Source: Sphingomonas sp. A2-49 (GTDB lineage: Bacteria; Pseudomonadota; Alphaproteobacteria; Sphingomonadales; Sphingomonadaceae). From it: a DNA stretch of 33,019 nucleotides. Below, piece after piece: positions 22,989-30,318 of this stretch. The stretch is from the NCBI RefSeq assembly GCF_025548555.1, contig NZ_JAJLPA010000031.1, positions 1-33,019 of the forward strand, read 5' to 3'. Position numbers and translations under genes: made by a program. Every line of letters starts with the position of its first letter. The first letter of the stretch is position 1. The notes under the pieces are model-generated. The model did no database searches. It saw nothing but the letters and a program-made list of their open reading frames with translations, and had not been told where the DNA came from.

Positions 22989-23078
22989 GCTTCCCCTCCC
23001 TGTCGAATCGCGGGCGGGGGTTGCCACATCGTCAGCATTGTAGGACAGCGTCGTAACCGCACCGGTTAAGGACGCAGC

Positions 23079-23636
23079 ATGATTACCGCGATTCGTGAAG
23101 TGCGTAGGGCCAAGGGACTGACCCTCGAAGAGGTCGGCCGCCGCTGCTCGCCTCCAACAACGGCCCAGACGATCGGCCGGCTGGAGACGGGGACGCGGAC
23201 CGTCTCGGTCGGCTGGCTCAACCGGATCGCCGCCGCGCTGGACGTGGCCCCCGCCGATCTCGTCACGCTGCCCGATCGCGCCGCGCTGCCGGTCGCCGCG
23301 ACGCTGGATGCCGACGGTGCGCACGCGCCCCGCAAGGCGCTGACGCTCGTCGCGCCGCACCCGTCCGCGGGCGGCGTCGCGATCACCGTGACCGGCAGCA
23401 TCGGCGACTATCGCGCCGGGGACGAGGTCTGGTGCGACCTGCGCGTTCCCTCCACCTTCGCACAGGCGCTCAACCGCGACGTGCTGTTGCCACGGCCCGC
23501 GGGGCATTTCCTCTTCGCCCGGCTGATCGGGATCGACGGCGACACGCTGTTGCTGATCCCGCCCAACGGCCGCCCGCAATCGGTGCCGATGCCGCCGTGG
23601 CTGGCACAGGCCAGCCGCCTGATCCGCACGCTGTAG
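23079..23636 (+). CDS. XRE-type regulator with S24/LexA-like C-terminal domain
   Basis: A 185-aa DNA-binding protein. Residues 1-62 are an XRE helix-turn-helix (MITAIREVRRAKGLTLEEVG, TTAQTIGRLETGTRTVSVGW, LNRIAAALDV). Residues about 95-160 resemble an S24 peptidase-like fold (GDYRAGDEVWCDLRVPSTFA, FLFARLIGIDGDTLLLIPPN), but no clear Ser-Lys dyad is seen, so self-cleavage is doubtful. Similar proteins are common as phage-type or housekeeping repressors. It is 45 bp upstream of the ABC-F gene on the same strand and divergent from DUF6456. Confidence 0.85.
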   Translation: MITAIREVRRAKGLTLEEVGRRCSPPTTAQTIGRLETGTRTVSVGWLNRIAAALDVAPADLVTLPDRAALPVAATLDADGAHAPRKALTLVAPHPSAGGVAITVTGSIGDYRAGDEVWCDLRVPSTFAQALNRDVLLPRPAGHFLFARLIGIDGDTLLLIPPNGRPQSVPMPPWLAQASRLIRTL

Positions 23637-23681
23637 CGGACCCGCTTTAGCTGCACCGCAACATCTGCTAGGGGGACGGCC

Positions 23682-25538
23682 ATGCTCAACCTCAACGGCA
23701 TCACCGTGCGCCTCGGCGGCCGCACGATCCTCGACGGCGCCAGCGCGGCGCTGCCCCCCGGCAGCCGCGTCGGCCTGATCGGCCGCAACGGCGCCGGCAA
23801 GTCGACCCTGGTGCGCGTCATCGCCGGCATGCTGGAGCCCGACGACGGCACCGCCGACATGCCCCGCGGCGCCCGCCTCGGCTATATCGCGCAGGAAGCG
23901 CCCTCCGGCACCGCGACGCCATTCGACACGGTGCTCGCCGCGGATACCGAACGCGCCGAGCTGATGATCGAATCCGAAACCAGCGAGGATCCGGACCGGC
24001 TCGGCGACGTCTACGAACGGCTGATCGCGATCGATGCCTATACCGCGCCGATGCGCGCCGCGCAGATCCTGCTCGGCCTCGGCTTCGACGAGGATATGCA
24101 GCAGCGTCCGCTCGACAGCTTTTCGGGCGGCTGGAAGATGCGCGTCGCGCTCGCCGCGCTGCTGTTCTCGCAGCCCGATCTGTTGCTGCTCGACGAACCG
24201 TCCAACCACCTCGATCTCGAAGCGGTGATGTGGCTCGAGGATTTCCTGGTCGGCTACAAGGCGACGATCGTCGTCGTCAGCCACGAACGCGATTTCCTCA
24301 ACAACGTCGTCGATCACATCCTCCACCTCCAGAACGGCAAGATCACGCTGTATCCCGGCGGCTACGACAGCTTCGAACGCCAGCGCGCCGAACGCATGGC
24401 ACAGCTTGCCGCGGCCAAGGCGAACCAGGACATCCAGCGCGCGAAGCTTCAGGATTACGTCGCCCGCAATTCGGCGCGCGCCTCGACCGCCAAACAGGCG
24501 CAGAGCCGGCAGAAGATGCTCGCCAAGATGCAGCCGATCGCCGAACTCGCCAACGATCCCTCGCTCTCGTTCGACTTCCCCGATCCCACCGAACTGCGGC
24601 CCCCGCTCATCACGCTCGACATGGCGAGCGTCGGCTACAGCGAAACGCCGATCCTCAAGCGCCTCAACATGCGGCTCGATCCCGACGACCGCGTCGCGCT
24701 GCTGGGGCGCAACGGCAACGGCAAGACCACGCTCGCCCGCCTGCTCGCCGCCCAGCTCGCGCCGATGGACGGCGAGATGTCGGCCTCGGGCAAGATGAAG
24801 GTCGGCTATTTCACCCAGTATCAGGTCGAGGAACTGGACGCCGACGACACCCCGCTCGAACACATGACGCGGATCATGAAGGGCGCCAGTCCCGCCGCGG
24901 TGCGCGCGCAGCTCGGCCGCTTCGGTTTTTCGGGCGACAAGGCGGTGGGTAAGGTCGGCAAGATGTCCGGCGGTGAAAAGGCGCGCCTCGCGCTCGCGCT
25001 CATCACCCGCGACGCACCGCACATGCTGATCCTCGACGAGCCGACGAACCACCTCGACGTCGACGCGCGCGAGGCGCTGGTACAGGCGCTCAACGCCTAT
25101 ACCGGCGCGGTCGTCCTCGTCAGCCACGATCGCCACATGCTCGAAATGACCGCCGACCGCCTCGTGCTCGTCGACAACGGCACCGCGAAGGAATTCGACG
25201 GCAGCCTCGACGATTACATCGCCTTCGTCCTCGCCGGCGACAAGCCGCCCGAAGCGAAGAAGGCATCGGGCGCGAAGAAGGACAAGGGCAAGCCGATCGA
25301 CCGCGATGCCGACAAGGCGCGCCGCAAGACCATCCGCGACACCGAAGCGGAGATCGCGAAGCTCACCACCGATCGCAACGCGATCGACCGCGCGATGTTC
25401 GACCCCGGGACCGCCGAGCCGCGCTTCGCCAAACTGGCGATGTCCGACCTGATGAAGCGCCGCGCCGACCTCCAGTCGCAGATCGAGGCCGCCGAAGCGC
25501 TCTGGCTCGCCGCCACCGAAGCGCTCGAAGCCGCCTGA
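23682..25538 (+). CDS. ABC-F family ATPase (YheS-like)
   Basis: A 618-aa protein with two ATP-binding cassettes and no membrane part, as in ribosome-associated ABC-F translation factors. Cassette 1: Walker A GRNGAGKST (34-42), signature DSFSGGWKMR (145-154), Walker B LLLLDEPSNHLD (167-178). A charged linker lies at about 230-300 (the P-site tRNA interaction motif region). Cassette 2: Walker A GRNGNGKTT (342-350), signature KMSGGEKAR, Walker B MLILDEPTNHLD. The C-terminal about 80 residues are Lys-rich and coiled-coil, as in YheS/Uup. All ATPase motifs are intact. The exact ABC-F subtype is uncertain. Confidence 0.92.
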   Translation: MLNLNGITVRLGGRTILDGASAALPPGSRVGLIGRNGAGKSTLVRVIAGMLEPDDGTADMPRGARLGYIAQEAPSGTATPFDTVLAADTERAELMIESETSEDPDRLGDVYERLIAIDAYTAPMRAAQILLGLGFDEDMQQRPLDSFSGGWKMRVALAALLFSQPDLLLLDEPSNHLDLEAVMWLEDFLVGYKATIVVVSHERDFLNNVVDHILHLQNGKITLYPGGYDSFERQRAERMAQLAAAKANQDIQRAKLQDYVARNSARASTAKQAQSRQKMLAKMQPIAELANDPSLSFDFPDPTELRPPLITLDMASVGYSETPILKRLNMRLDPDDRVALLGRNGNGKTTLARLLAAQLAPMDGEMSASGKMKVGYFTQYQVEELDADDTPLEHMTRIMKGASPAAVRAQLGRFGFSGDKAVGKVGKMSGGEKARLALALITRDAPHMLILDEPTNHLDVDAREALVQALNAYTGAVVLVSHDRHMLEMTADRLVLVDNGTAKEFDGSLDDYIAFVLAGDKPPEAKKASGAKKDKGKPIDRDADKARRKTIRDTEAEIAKLTTDRNAIDRAMFDPGTAEPRFAKLAMSDLMKRRADLQSQIEAAEALWLAATEALEAA

Positions 25539-25559
25539 CGGCCACCCTCACCCTACCCG

Positions 25560-25651
25560 GTCATCCCCGCGCAGGCGGGGATCCATACCGGCTGACGGTA
25601 TCGAGACACAGGACGGCCAGTGCGTATGGATCCCCGCCTGCGCGGGATGAC
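25560..25651. repeat. Inverted-repeat element, copy A
   Basis: A 92-bp element whose ends pair almost perfectly: the 28-bp left arm (25560-25587, begins GTCATCCCCGCGCAGGCGGG) and the 27-bp right arm (25625-25651) differ by one bulged C. The 37-bp centre is shared with copy B. It forms a strong hairpin 21 bp after the ABC-F stop, so it could also end that transcript. Elements starting GTCATCCC are widespread short repeats in proteobacteria. Confidence 0.85.
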
Positions 25652-25736
25652 AACCCGCTTGGTCACCGCCCTCTCACGGTCGGTATGATCGCGCGGAGGC
25701 GCAGAGGCGCAGAGGTCTTGCCCACGGCGCCACCGC

Positions 25737-25775
<39 letters not shown>

Positions 25776-25842
25776 GGTGGGTACCGCAACGCCGCACCCG
25801 GGCCATGCGACATGATGGGACTCCGAAACATCCCCCACACCC

Positions 25843-25935
25843 GTCATCCCCGCGCAGGCGGGGATCCATACTGGCTGACGGTATTGAGACGCAGGACAGC
25901 CAGTGCGTATCGATCCCCGCCTACGTGAGGATGAT
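25843..25935. repeat. Inverted-repeat element, copy B
   Basis: A second copy of the copy A element in the same orientation, about 190 bp further on. The left arm and centre match copy A closely; the right end (CGATCCCCGCCTACGTGAGG) has drifted, so the arms no longer pair fully. Copy A therefore looks younger or under selection for pairing. Confidence 0.82.
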
Positions 25936-26148
25936 GGCGCGGGTTGGTGTGAGATCCGCGCGCGTCATCACAAGGCCGCAGAGGACGCCGATCGCCTGTC
26001 ATAGGCGCGACGAGCGCCCCGCAATCGCTACCGTGACATCGCGCAGGTTGCGTCGAACCCTTCCCTTCTACGTCGTCCGCGCCTCTGCGCACTATCCATC
26101 TTCTCCGCGCTTCGCCGCGCACCAACCTTTTTCTCCGCGTCTGCCCGT

Positions 26149-26188
26149 CTCTGCGTCTCTGCGTCTTTGCGTCTTTGCGTCTTTGCGT
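26149..26188 (+). repeat. Octamer tandem repeat (CTCTGCGT/CTTTGCGT), 5 copies
   Basis: Five consecutive 8-bp units: two CTCTGCGT then three CTTTGCGT. It is flanked by related CTCCGCG and GAACCAA(C/T) motifs (about 26110-26225), and the inverse motif occurs at about 25690-25716. This family of 'GCAGAGACGCAGAG' repeats is common between genes in sphingomonads, as I recall. Confidence 0.85.
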
Positions 26189-26284
26189 GAACCAATCTTC
26201 TCCGCGCCTCCGCGCGAACCAACTTTCTCGCTCGCCTCATCGCACGATCCGCTCGGTCACCCCCCGAACCCAATCGCGCACTAC

Positions 26285-26363
26285 GCAACCCAACGGTTGC
26301 ACAACCTCTGCCATCGATCCATAAGCAACCCAGCGGTTGCGCGCGCGGCAACCAGGAGGTTGC
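26285..26363 (+). promoter_or_regulatory. Promoter with three GCAACC-N4-GGTTGC palindromes upstream of ArsR-type gene
   Basis: Three palindromes with identical 6-bp arms lie at 26285-26300 (spacer CAAC), 26325-26340 (spacer CAGC) and 26348-26363 (spacer AGGA). A possible promoter sits between: TTGCAC (26297-26302, inside the first palindrome) and CATAAG (26320-26325, touching the second) 17 bp apart. The third palindrome contains the ribosome binding site AGGAGG and ends 2 nt before the ATG. The layout fits autorepression by the downstream regulator. Confidence 0.75.
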
Positions 26364-26365
26364 CG

Positions 26366-26683
26366 ATGCTCCCGATGCCGAAACCCGTCCAGGCCGCCCG
26401 CCTGTTCGCTGCGCTTGCCGATCCGACGCGGCTCGCGCTGCTCGTGATTCTGCGCAGCGGCCCGCCCCGTCCGATCGCACGACTGTCCGCCAATGCCGGC
26501 ATGACCCGTCAGGCGGTCACCAAGCACCTGCACGTGCTAGAGGCGGCGGGCTTCGTCCGCGCGCTGCGCCAGGGCCGCGAAACGCATTATACCTACGATC
26601 CCGCCAGCCTCGCAACCGCGCGCCGCACGCTCGATGCCATTGCCGGCGACTGGCACGTCGTCGCTCCGGCGCCCGACGGGTGA
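26366..26683 (+). CDS. ArsR/SmtB-type winged-helix regulator
   Basis: A 105-aa dimeric winged-helix repressor type: AARLFAALADPTRLALLVIL is the family's first helices, MTRQAVTKHLHVLEAAGFV the recognition helix and turn, RQGRETHYTYDP the wing. There are no cysteines at all, so the metal sites of ArsR/SmtB/CadC are absent; it belongs to the non-metal sensors that often control SRPBCC/AHSA1 genes, but no such gene follows. The ATG at 26366 is fixed by AGGAGG 8 nt upstream. Three palindromes precede it. It ends 7 bp from the convergent rluE-like stop. Confidence 0.9.
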   Translation: MLPMPKPVQAARLFAALADPTRLALLVILRSGPPRPIARLSANAGMTRQAVTKHLHVLEAAGFVRALRQGRETHYTYDPASLATARRTLDAIAGDWHVVAPAPDG

Positions 26684-26690
26684 CGGCGCG

Positions 26691-27233
26691 TCACGCCGCC
26701 CGCCAGTCCCCCGGTGCCAGATCCGCCAGCGTCCAGTCGCCGATCCGCCAGCGGATCAGCCGCAACGTCGGGTGGCCGACCGCCGCGGTCATCCGCCGCA
26801 CCTGGCGGTTGCGCCCCTCGCGGATCGTCAGGCGCAACCAGCAGTCCGGGATCGCCAGCCGCACGCGGATCGGCGGGTCGCGCGGCCACGGCGCCGGGTC
26901 GGCGATCCGTTCGACCTCCGCCGGCCGCGTCGGCCCGTCCGCCAGCACCGGCCCCGCGCGCAGCCGGTCGAGCGCCGCCGCATCGGGCATGCCCTCGACC
27001 TGCACCAGATAGGTCTTGGGCAGCTTGAAGCGGGGGTCGGCGATCCGCGCCTGCAACCGACCGTCGTCGGTCAGCAGCAACAGTCCTTCGCTGTCCCGGT
27101 CCAGCCGCCCGGCGGGATAGACACCGGGGATATCGACGAACTGTGACAGCGTCGGGCGCGCGCTCACGGTGCCACGATCGGTGAACTGGCTGAGCACGCC
27201 ATAGGGCTTGTTGAACAGGATGAGCCGCGCCAT
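26691..27233 (-). CDS. rluE: RluE-type 23S rRNA pseudouridine synthase
   Basis: Isomerises a uridine in rRNA (E. coli RluE modifies U2457 of 23S rRNA). The 180-aa protein has LILFNKPYGVLSQF (RsuA-family start), the catalytic motif AGRLDRDSEGLLLLTDDG with D45, KTYLVQVEG, and LTIREGRNRQVRRM. It lacks the N-terminal S4 domain of RsuA/RluB, as RluE does. It begins 9 bp after the GH84 stop on the same strand and may be co-transcribed with it. Confidence 0.9.
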   Translation of the reverse strand: MARLILFNKPYGVLSQFTDRGTVSARPTLSQFVDIPGVYPAGRLDRDSEGLLLLTDDGRLQARIADPRFKLPKTYLVQVEGMPDAAALDRLRAGPVLADGPTRPAEVERIADPAPWPRDPPIRVRLAIPDCWLRLTIREGRNRQVRRMTAAVGHPTLRLIRWRIGDWTLADLAPGDWRAA

Positions 27234-27242
27234 CCCGCCACC

Positions 27243-29210
27243 CTAACCTGCCGGGGCGATCGGCGCGACCGGCGCGATGAGCCCGGGCGCATCGGCGACG
27301 AACCGGTCGAGCACCCCGTCGGCGATCCGCACCGTGCCGTCGAACCGGGTCGCGCCGGGGATCGTGCGCACCGCCGCCGCCTGAGCGGCAAGCCGGCCGG
27401 CATCGGCGAAATAGCGCGGCGCGGCGGCATTGCCGCGCTCGGCCGCATCCAGCCCGGCGGCGGTCAGCTGCAACGCGCGGCCCCATAGCTGCATCGCGTC
27501 GAGCCACGGCTGCGACTGTGCCGCGAAGCCGGGATCGACCGTACCCGACCGGATGAGGTCGGGCGCGCCCGCCAGGTCGTCGGCGGTTCGCGTCAGCGCC
27601 GCGATCGACGCGCGGCGCGCCGCCGGATCGCCCCCGGCGATCGCGTCGCGCACGCGGTCCAGCGCCGCCTTCAGCCGCGGCGCCTGCTCCTGCCACGGCT
27701 GGCTGCCGAAGGTCGGCGCCATATGCTGCGTATCGAAGAAGGTCAGCAGCGCCGCGGTCGCGCGCGTATCGTCACCGGCCAGCGCCCGTGCCGCGGCGAT
27801 CCACGTCCGGTCGGCATCGTAGCCCGCGTCGTTCCATCCGAACGCCGCCACGCCGGTCACCGCGACGCGGCTCGGCACCTCCTGGTTCATCGGGTTGGAC
27901 AGGATGCCGGTCAGCTCCGCCGACAGCCCCGCCTGCCGCCGGGCATAGGGCGCCATCAGCAGCCGCCCGGTGGTCTGCGCATAATCGTTGACCGGATAAT
28001 TGTCCCAGAGCAGCGTCTTGCGCCCGAACGCTTTGGTCGCCGCCTGCGCATCGGGAACCGAGATCGCGGGCGGGACCACGTCGGTCCCCGTCCATTGCAC
28101 GACGATGCGCGGGTCGAGCGTCTTGCGCAGCGCCGCCTTGTACGGCGTCTCCTTGGCATCGTAATATTCGGTCGGCACCATGATGAGCGGCCGCGCCGCC
28201 GGATCCTTCGCGGTCAGGTCCGCCTGCACGCCGTTGAGCAGCCGCGCCTGCGCGGTCCCCGCGGCCTCCGCCCCGGACGGACCGAACGCCGCCTGGTCCG
28301 CCGCGCAATTCCATTTGGTATAGGCGATGTCGTCCAGCGCGACATAGAAGCTGCGGATGCCGATCGCGCGCAGCGCGCCGAACTTGCGCTCCAGCGCGCG
28401 CGCATCGGCGGGGTCGGAGAAACAGACGCTCGGCCCCGGCGAGATCGCATAGACGAAATCGACATGGTTGCGCCGCGCGGTCGTCGCCAGCGCCGCCAGC
28501 GCGGTCAGCGTCGCCGCCGGATACGCCTCGCGCCAGCGGTCGCGGGCATAGGGGTCGTCCTTCGGGCTGTAGACATAGGTGTTCGCCTTGACGGTGGCGA
28601 GGAAATCGAGATGCCGGGTGCGATCCGCCATCGACCATGGCGCGCCGTAGAATCCCTCGATCGTGCCGCGGATCGGCATCGCCGGGTGATCCCGGATCGT
28701 CAGCGCCGGGATCATGCCGCTCCGGGCCAGCTGCCGGAACGTCTGCACCGCGTGGAACAGCCCGTCGGCGTCGTGGCCGGCGAGCGTCACGATCCCGCCG
28801 CGCCCCGCCGCCCGGCTGGCGATCGTATAGCCCTCGGGATGCGTGTCGGGCGTCGCACCGCTCCGCGCCAGCGCGTCGCGCACGATCCCGCCCTCGCCCG
28901 TGCCGACGATTACATAGGCGCGATCGAGCGTGCCGGGCAGCCGAGACGCGGTCGTCACCGCGGTCACGCCGGCCGCCGCCAGCACGCTGCGGACCAGCGC
29001 GACCGTTTCGGGATCGGTGCCGGGCGCCGCGATCAGTACGACCGCATCGCCCAACGCCACACCGTTCCCACCGGCCAGCGTCATCGACACCGGCGTCGGG
29101 ACGATCGCCGGCAGCGTCGCCGGACCCGCCGCGGCCGGCCCCGCGGCGACCGCCAGCGCCACCGCCGCCACCATGGCTCGCCCGCTCCGGTTGCCGATCT
29201 GCCGCATCAT
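27243..29210 (-). CDS. GH84 beta-N-acetylglucosaminidase (exported)
   Basis: A 655-aa retaining hexosaminidase of the GH84 (NagJ/O-GlcNAcase/hyaluronidase-like) family. Residues 1-28 are a signal peptide ending AAA. About 30-175 form the GH20b-like domain (EGYTIASRAAGRGGIVTLAG, DADGLFHAVQTFRQL). The catalytic barrel starts at RGTIEGFYGAPWS (181-193), with YSPKDDPY (214-221) and the catalytic Asp pair D293-D294 in YVALDDIAYTKW, then WDNYPVND. A C-terminal helical region follows. It probably removes terminal GlcNAc from glycans in the periplasm or outside. ATG 29210 is chosen (GGAG upstream, signal peptide right after); upstream in-frame ATGs lack support. Confidence 0.9.
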   Translation of the reverse strand: MMRQIGNRSGRAMVAAVALAVAAGPAAAGPATLPAIVPTPVSMTLAGGNGVALGDAVVLIAAPGTDPETVALVRSVLAAAGVTAVTTASRLPGTLDRAYVIVGTGEGGIVRDALARSGATPDTHPEGYTIASRAAGRGGIVTLAGHDADGLFHAVQTFRQLARSGMIPALTIRDHPAMPIRGTIEGFYGAPWSMADRTRHLDFLATVKANTYVYSPKDDPYARDRWREAYPAATLTALAALATTARRNHVDFVYAISPGPSVCFSDPADARALERKFGALRAIGIRSFYVALDDIAYTKWNCAADQAAFGPSGAEAAGTAQARLLNGVQADLTAKDPAARPLIMVPTEYYDAKETPYKAALRKTLDPRIVVQWTGTDVVPPAISVPDAQAATKAFGRKTLLWDNYPVNDYAQTTGRLLMAPYARRQAGLSAELTGILSNPMNQEVPSRVAVTGVAAFGWNDAGYDADRTWIAAARALAGDDTRATAALLTFFDTQHMAPTFGSQPWQEQAPRLKAALDRVRDAIAGGDPAARRASIAALTRTADDLAGAPDLIRSGTVDPGFAAQSQPWLDAMQLWGRALQLTAAGLDAAERGNAAAPRYFADAGRLAAQAAAVRTIPGATRFDGTVRIADGVLDRFVADAPGLIAPVAPIAPAG

Positions 29211-29306
29211 CGCCCGCTCCGGTATCATAATGGTATTGTCGAAGGGCGTAGGGCGGGTCGCCTCGCACGGCAAGCCAGTGGCCATTCCCCGCCGCTGCTC
29301 ACCATG

Positions 29307-29335
29307 AAAAAAGGCGCGAAGCATTGCCTCGCGCC
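29307..29335 (-). terminator. Rho-independent terminator after DUF3297
   Basis: On the minus strand GGCGCGA (29335-29329) pairs with TCGCGCC (29319-29313), with a further GC/GC pair inside, then six T (29312-29307). It lies 27 bp after the DUF3297 stop. Confidence 0.88.
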
Positions 29336-29361
29336 CTTGCAGTCATTCAGATGTATGGTGC

Positions 29362-29637
29362 TCAGCCCTCGGCCTGATCCTCGGCGGTGGCATCCGCCGC
29401 CGGCCGCTCGAACCAGGCTTCCACGTCGCCCGACAGCTTCAGCGTCAACGGGCGTCCGTGGCGATCCACCTTCTTGCCAAGCGCGACGCGGATCCAGCCC
29501 GCCTCGCGGTCATATTCCTCGACGTCCTTGCGCTCGACACCCTTGAAGCGGATGCCGATGCCGCGCTCCAGCGCGGGCTGGTCGAAATGGGGGCTCGACG
29601 GATCGGTCGACAGGCGATCGGGGGGCGTATCGGTCAT
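29362..29637 (-). CDS. DUF3297 protein
   Basis: A 91-aa cytosolic protein of the DUF3297 family: PPDRLSTDPSSPHFDQPALE, RGIGIRFKGVERKDVEEYDR and GWIRVALGKKVDRHGRPLTL are the family signature over residues 5-66. The C-terminal 15 residues are an acidic tail. Function is unknown for the family. It is monocistronic with a strong terminator 27 bp downstream; the ribosome binding site (GCGGG) is weak. Confidence 0.9.
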   Translation of the reverse strand: MTDTPPDRLSTDPSSPHFDQPALERGIGIRFKGVERKDVEEYDREAGWIRVALGKKVDRHGRPLTLKLSGDVEAWFERPAADATAEDQAEG

Positions 29638-29674
29638 CCCGCGCGCTTACCCGCATCGGCACCGGCCCGCCACG

Positions 29675-29708
29675 AAAAAGCGGCGCGGAACCGAAGTCCC
29701 GCACCGCT
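29675..29708 (-). terminator. Rho-independent terminator after glycine-zipper gene
   Basis: On the minus strand AGCGGTGCGG (29708-29699) pairs with CCGCGCCGCT (29688-29679) with one mismatch, followed by TTTT (29678-29675). It ends the transcript of the gene at 29732-30109. Confidence 0.82.
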
Positions 29709-29731
29709 TTCCCGACGAAATCGTCTTCGGC

Positions 29732-30109
29732 TCAATAGCCGTAGCCGTATCCGTAATCGCCGCGATAGCCATAGTCGTATTGCGGCGCGTAATCGTAGTA
29801 ACGCTCGCGCACGACCACGCGGGGCGGCGGCGCATAATAACGGTCGCGATAGACGACCCGCGGCGGCGGCGGTGCATCGTAATAACCGCGATAGCCGCGG
29901 TCGTAATAACCGTCGCGGTTGCTGCTCGCGATCGCCGCACCGATACCCAGCCCGACGATCCCGCCGAGCAAGGCGCCCGCCGCGGTGTTGCCGCCGCGGT
30001 TGTAGTGGCGATATCCGCCCCAACGCTGCGCCTCCGCCGGCGCCGCCGCGGTCAACGCGGTGGCGGCGAGCGCGATGCCCAGTCCTGCCTTCTTCATCAA
30101 CGCATTCAT
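29732..30109 (-). CDS. Exported glycine-zipper, Tyr/Arg-rich protein
   Basis: A 125-aa envelope protein. Residues 1-28 are a signal peptide (KKAGLGIALAATALTAAAPA, then EAQ). A glycine-zipper hydrophobic helix follows (AAGALLGGIVGLGIGAAIAS, about 43-62), which is membrane-inserting in related proteins. The C-terminal half is low complexity, with repeated RYY/PPPRVV units and a YGYGYGY end. The ATG at 30109 has GAGGAG 9 nt upstream; ATG 30097 is an alternative. It is similar in layout to small surface or OmpA-associated lipoprotein-like proteins, but no lipobox is present. Function unknown. Confidence 0.82.
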   Translation of the reverse strand: MNALMKKAGLGIALAATALTAAAPAEAQRWGGYRHYNRGGNTAAGALLGGIVGLGIGAAIASSNRDGYYDRGYRGYYDAPPPPRVVYRDRYYAPPPRVVVRERYYDYAPQYDYGYRGDYGYGYGY

Positions 30110-30281
30110 GACGCCGAACTCCTCATCACAACGCCCGGGCAAAACGCACGAAAGTCCAAGCGTGTTGCAAGGCGTCTAGCCGAGTCGCCCTGAACGGCGC
30201 AGGAATGCGTTGTTCATCCGCGGTTTACTGCCGTCCCCCATGCGCACCCCGCGGATCCGCCGACGCGGCCGGCAGGATACG

Positions 30282-30310
30282 AAAGGGGCGCCCGATCGCT
30301 CGGACGCCCC
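30282..30310 (-). terminator. Probable terminator of typA
   Basis: On the minus strand GGGGCG (30310-30305) pairs with CGCCCC (30290-30285), with CCGA/TCGG inside, followed by TTTC. The T-run is short. It lies 8 bp after the typA stop. Confidence 0.65.
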
Positions 30311-30318
30311 CCGGAAGA

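Noticed and set aside
22557..25136. 859-codon minus-strand open frame
   Set aside because: It is mostly antisense to the ABC-F and XRE genes. Only its last 143 codons, the DUF6456 gene, are real.
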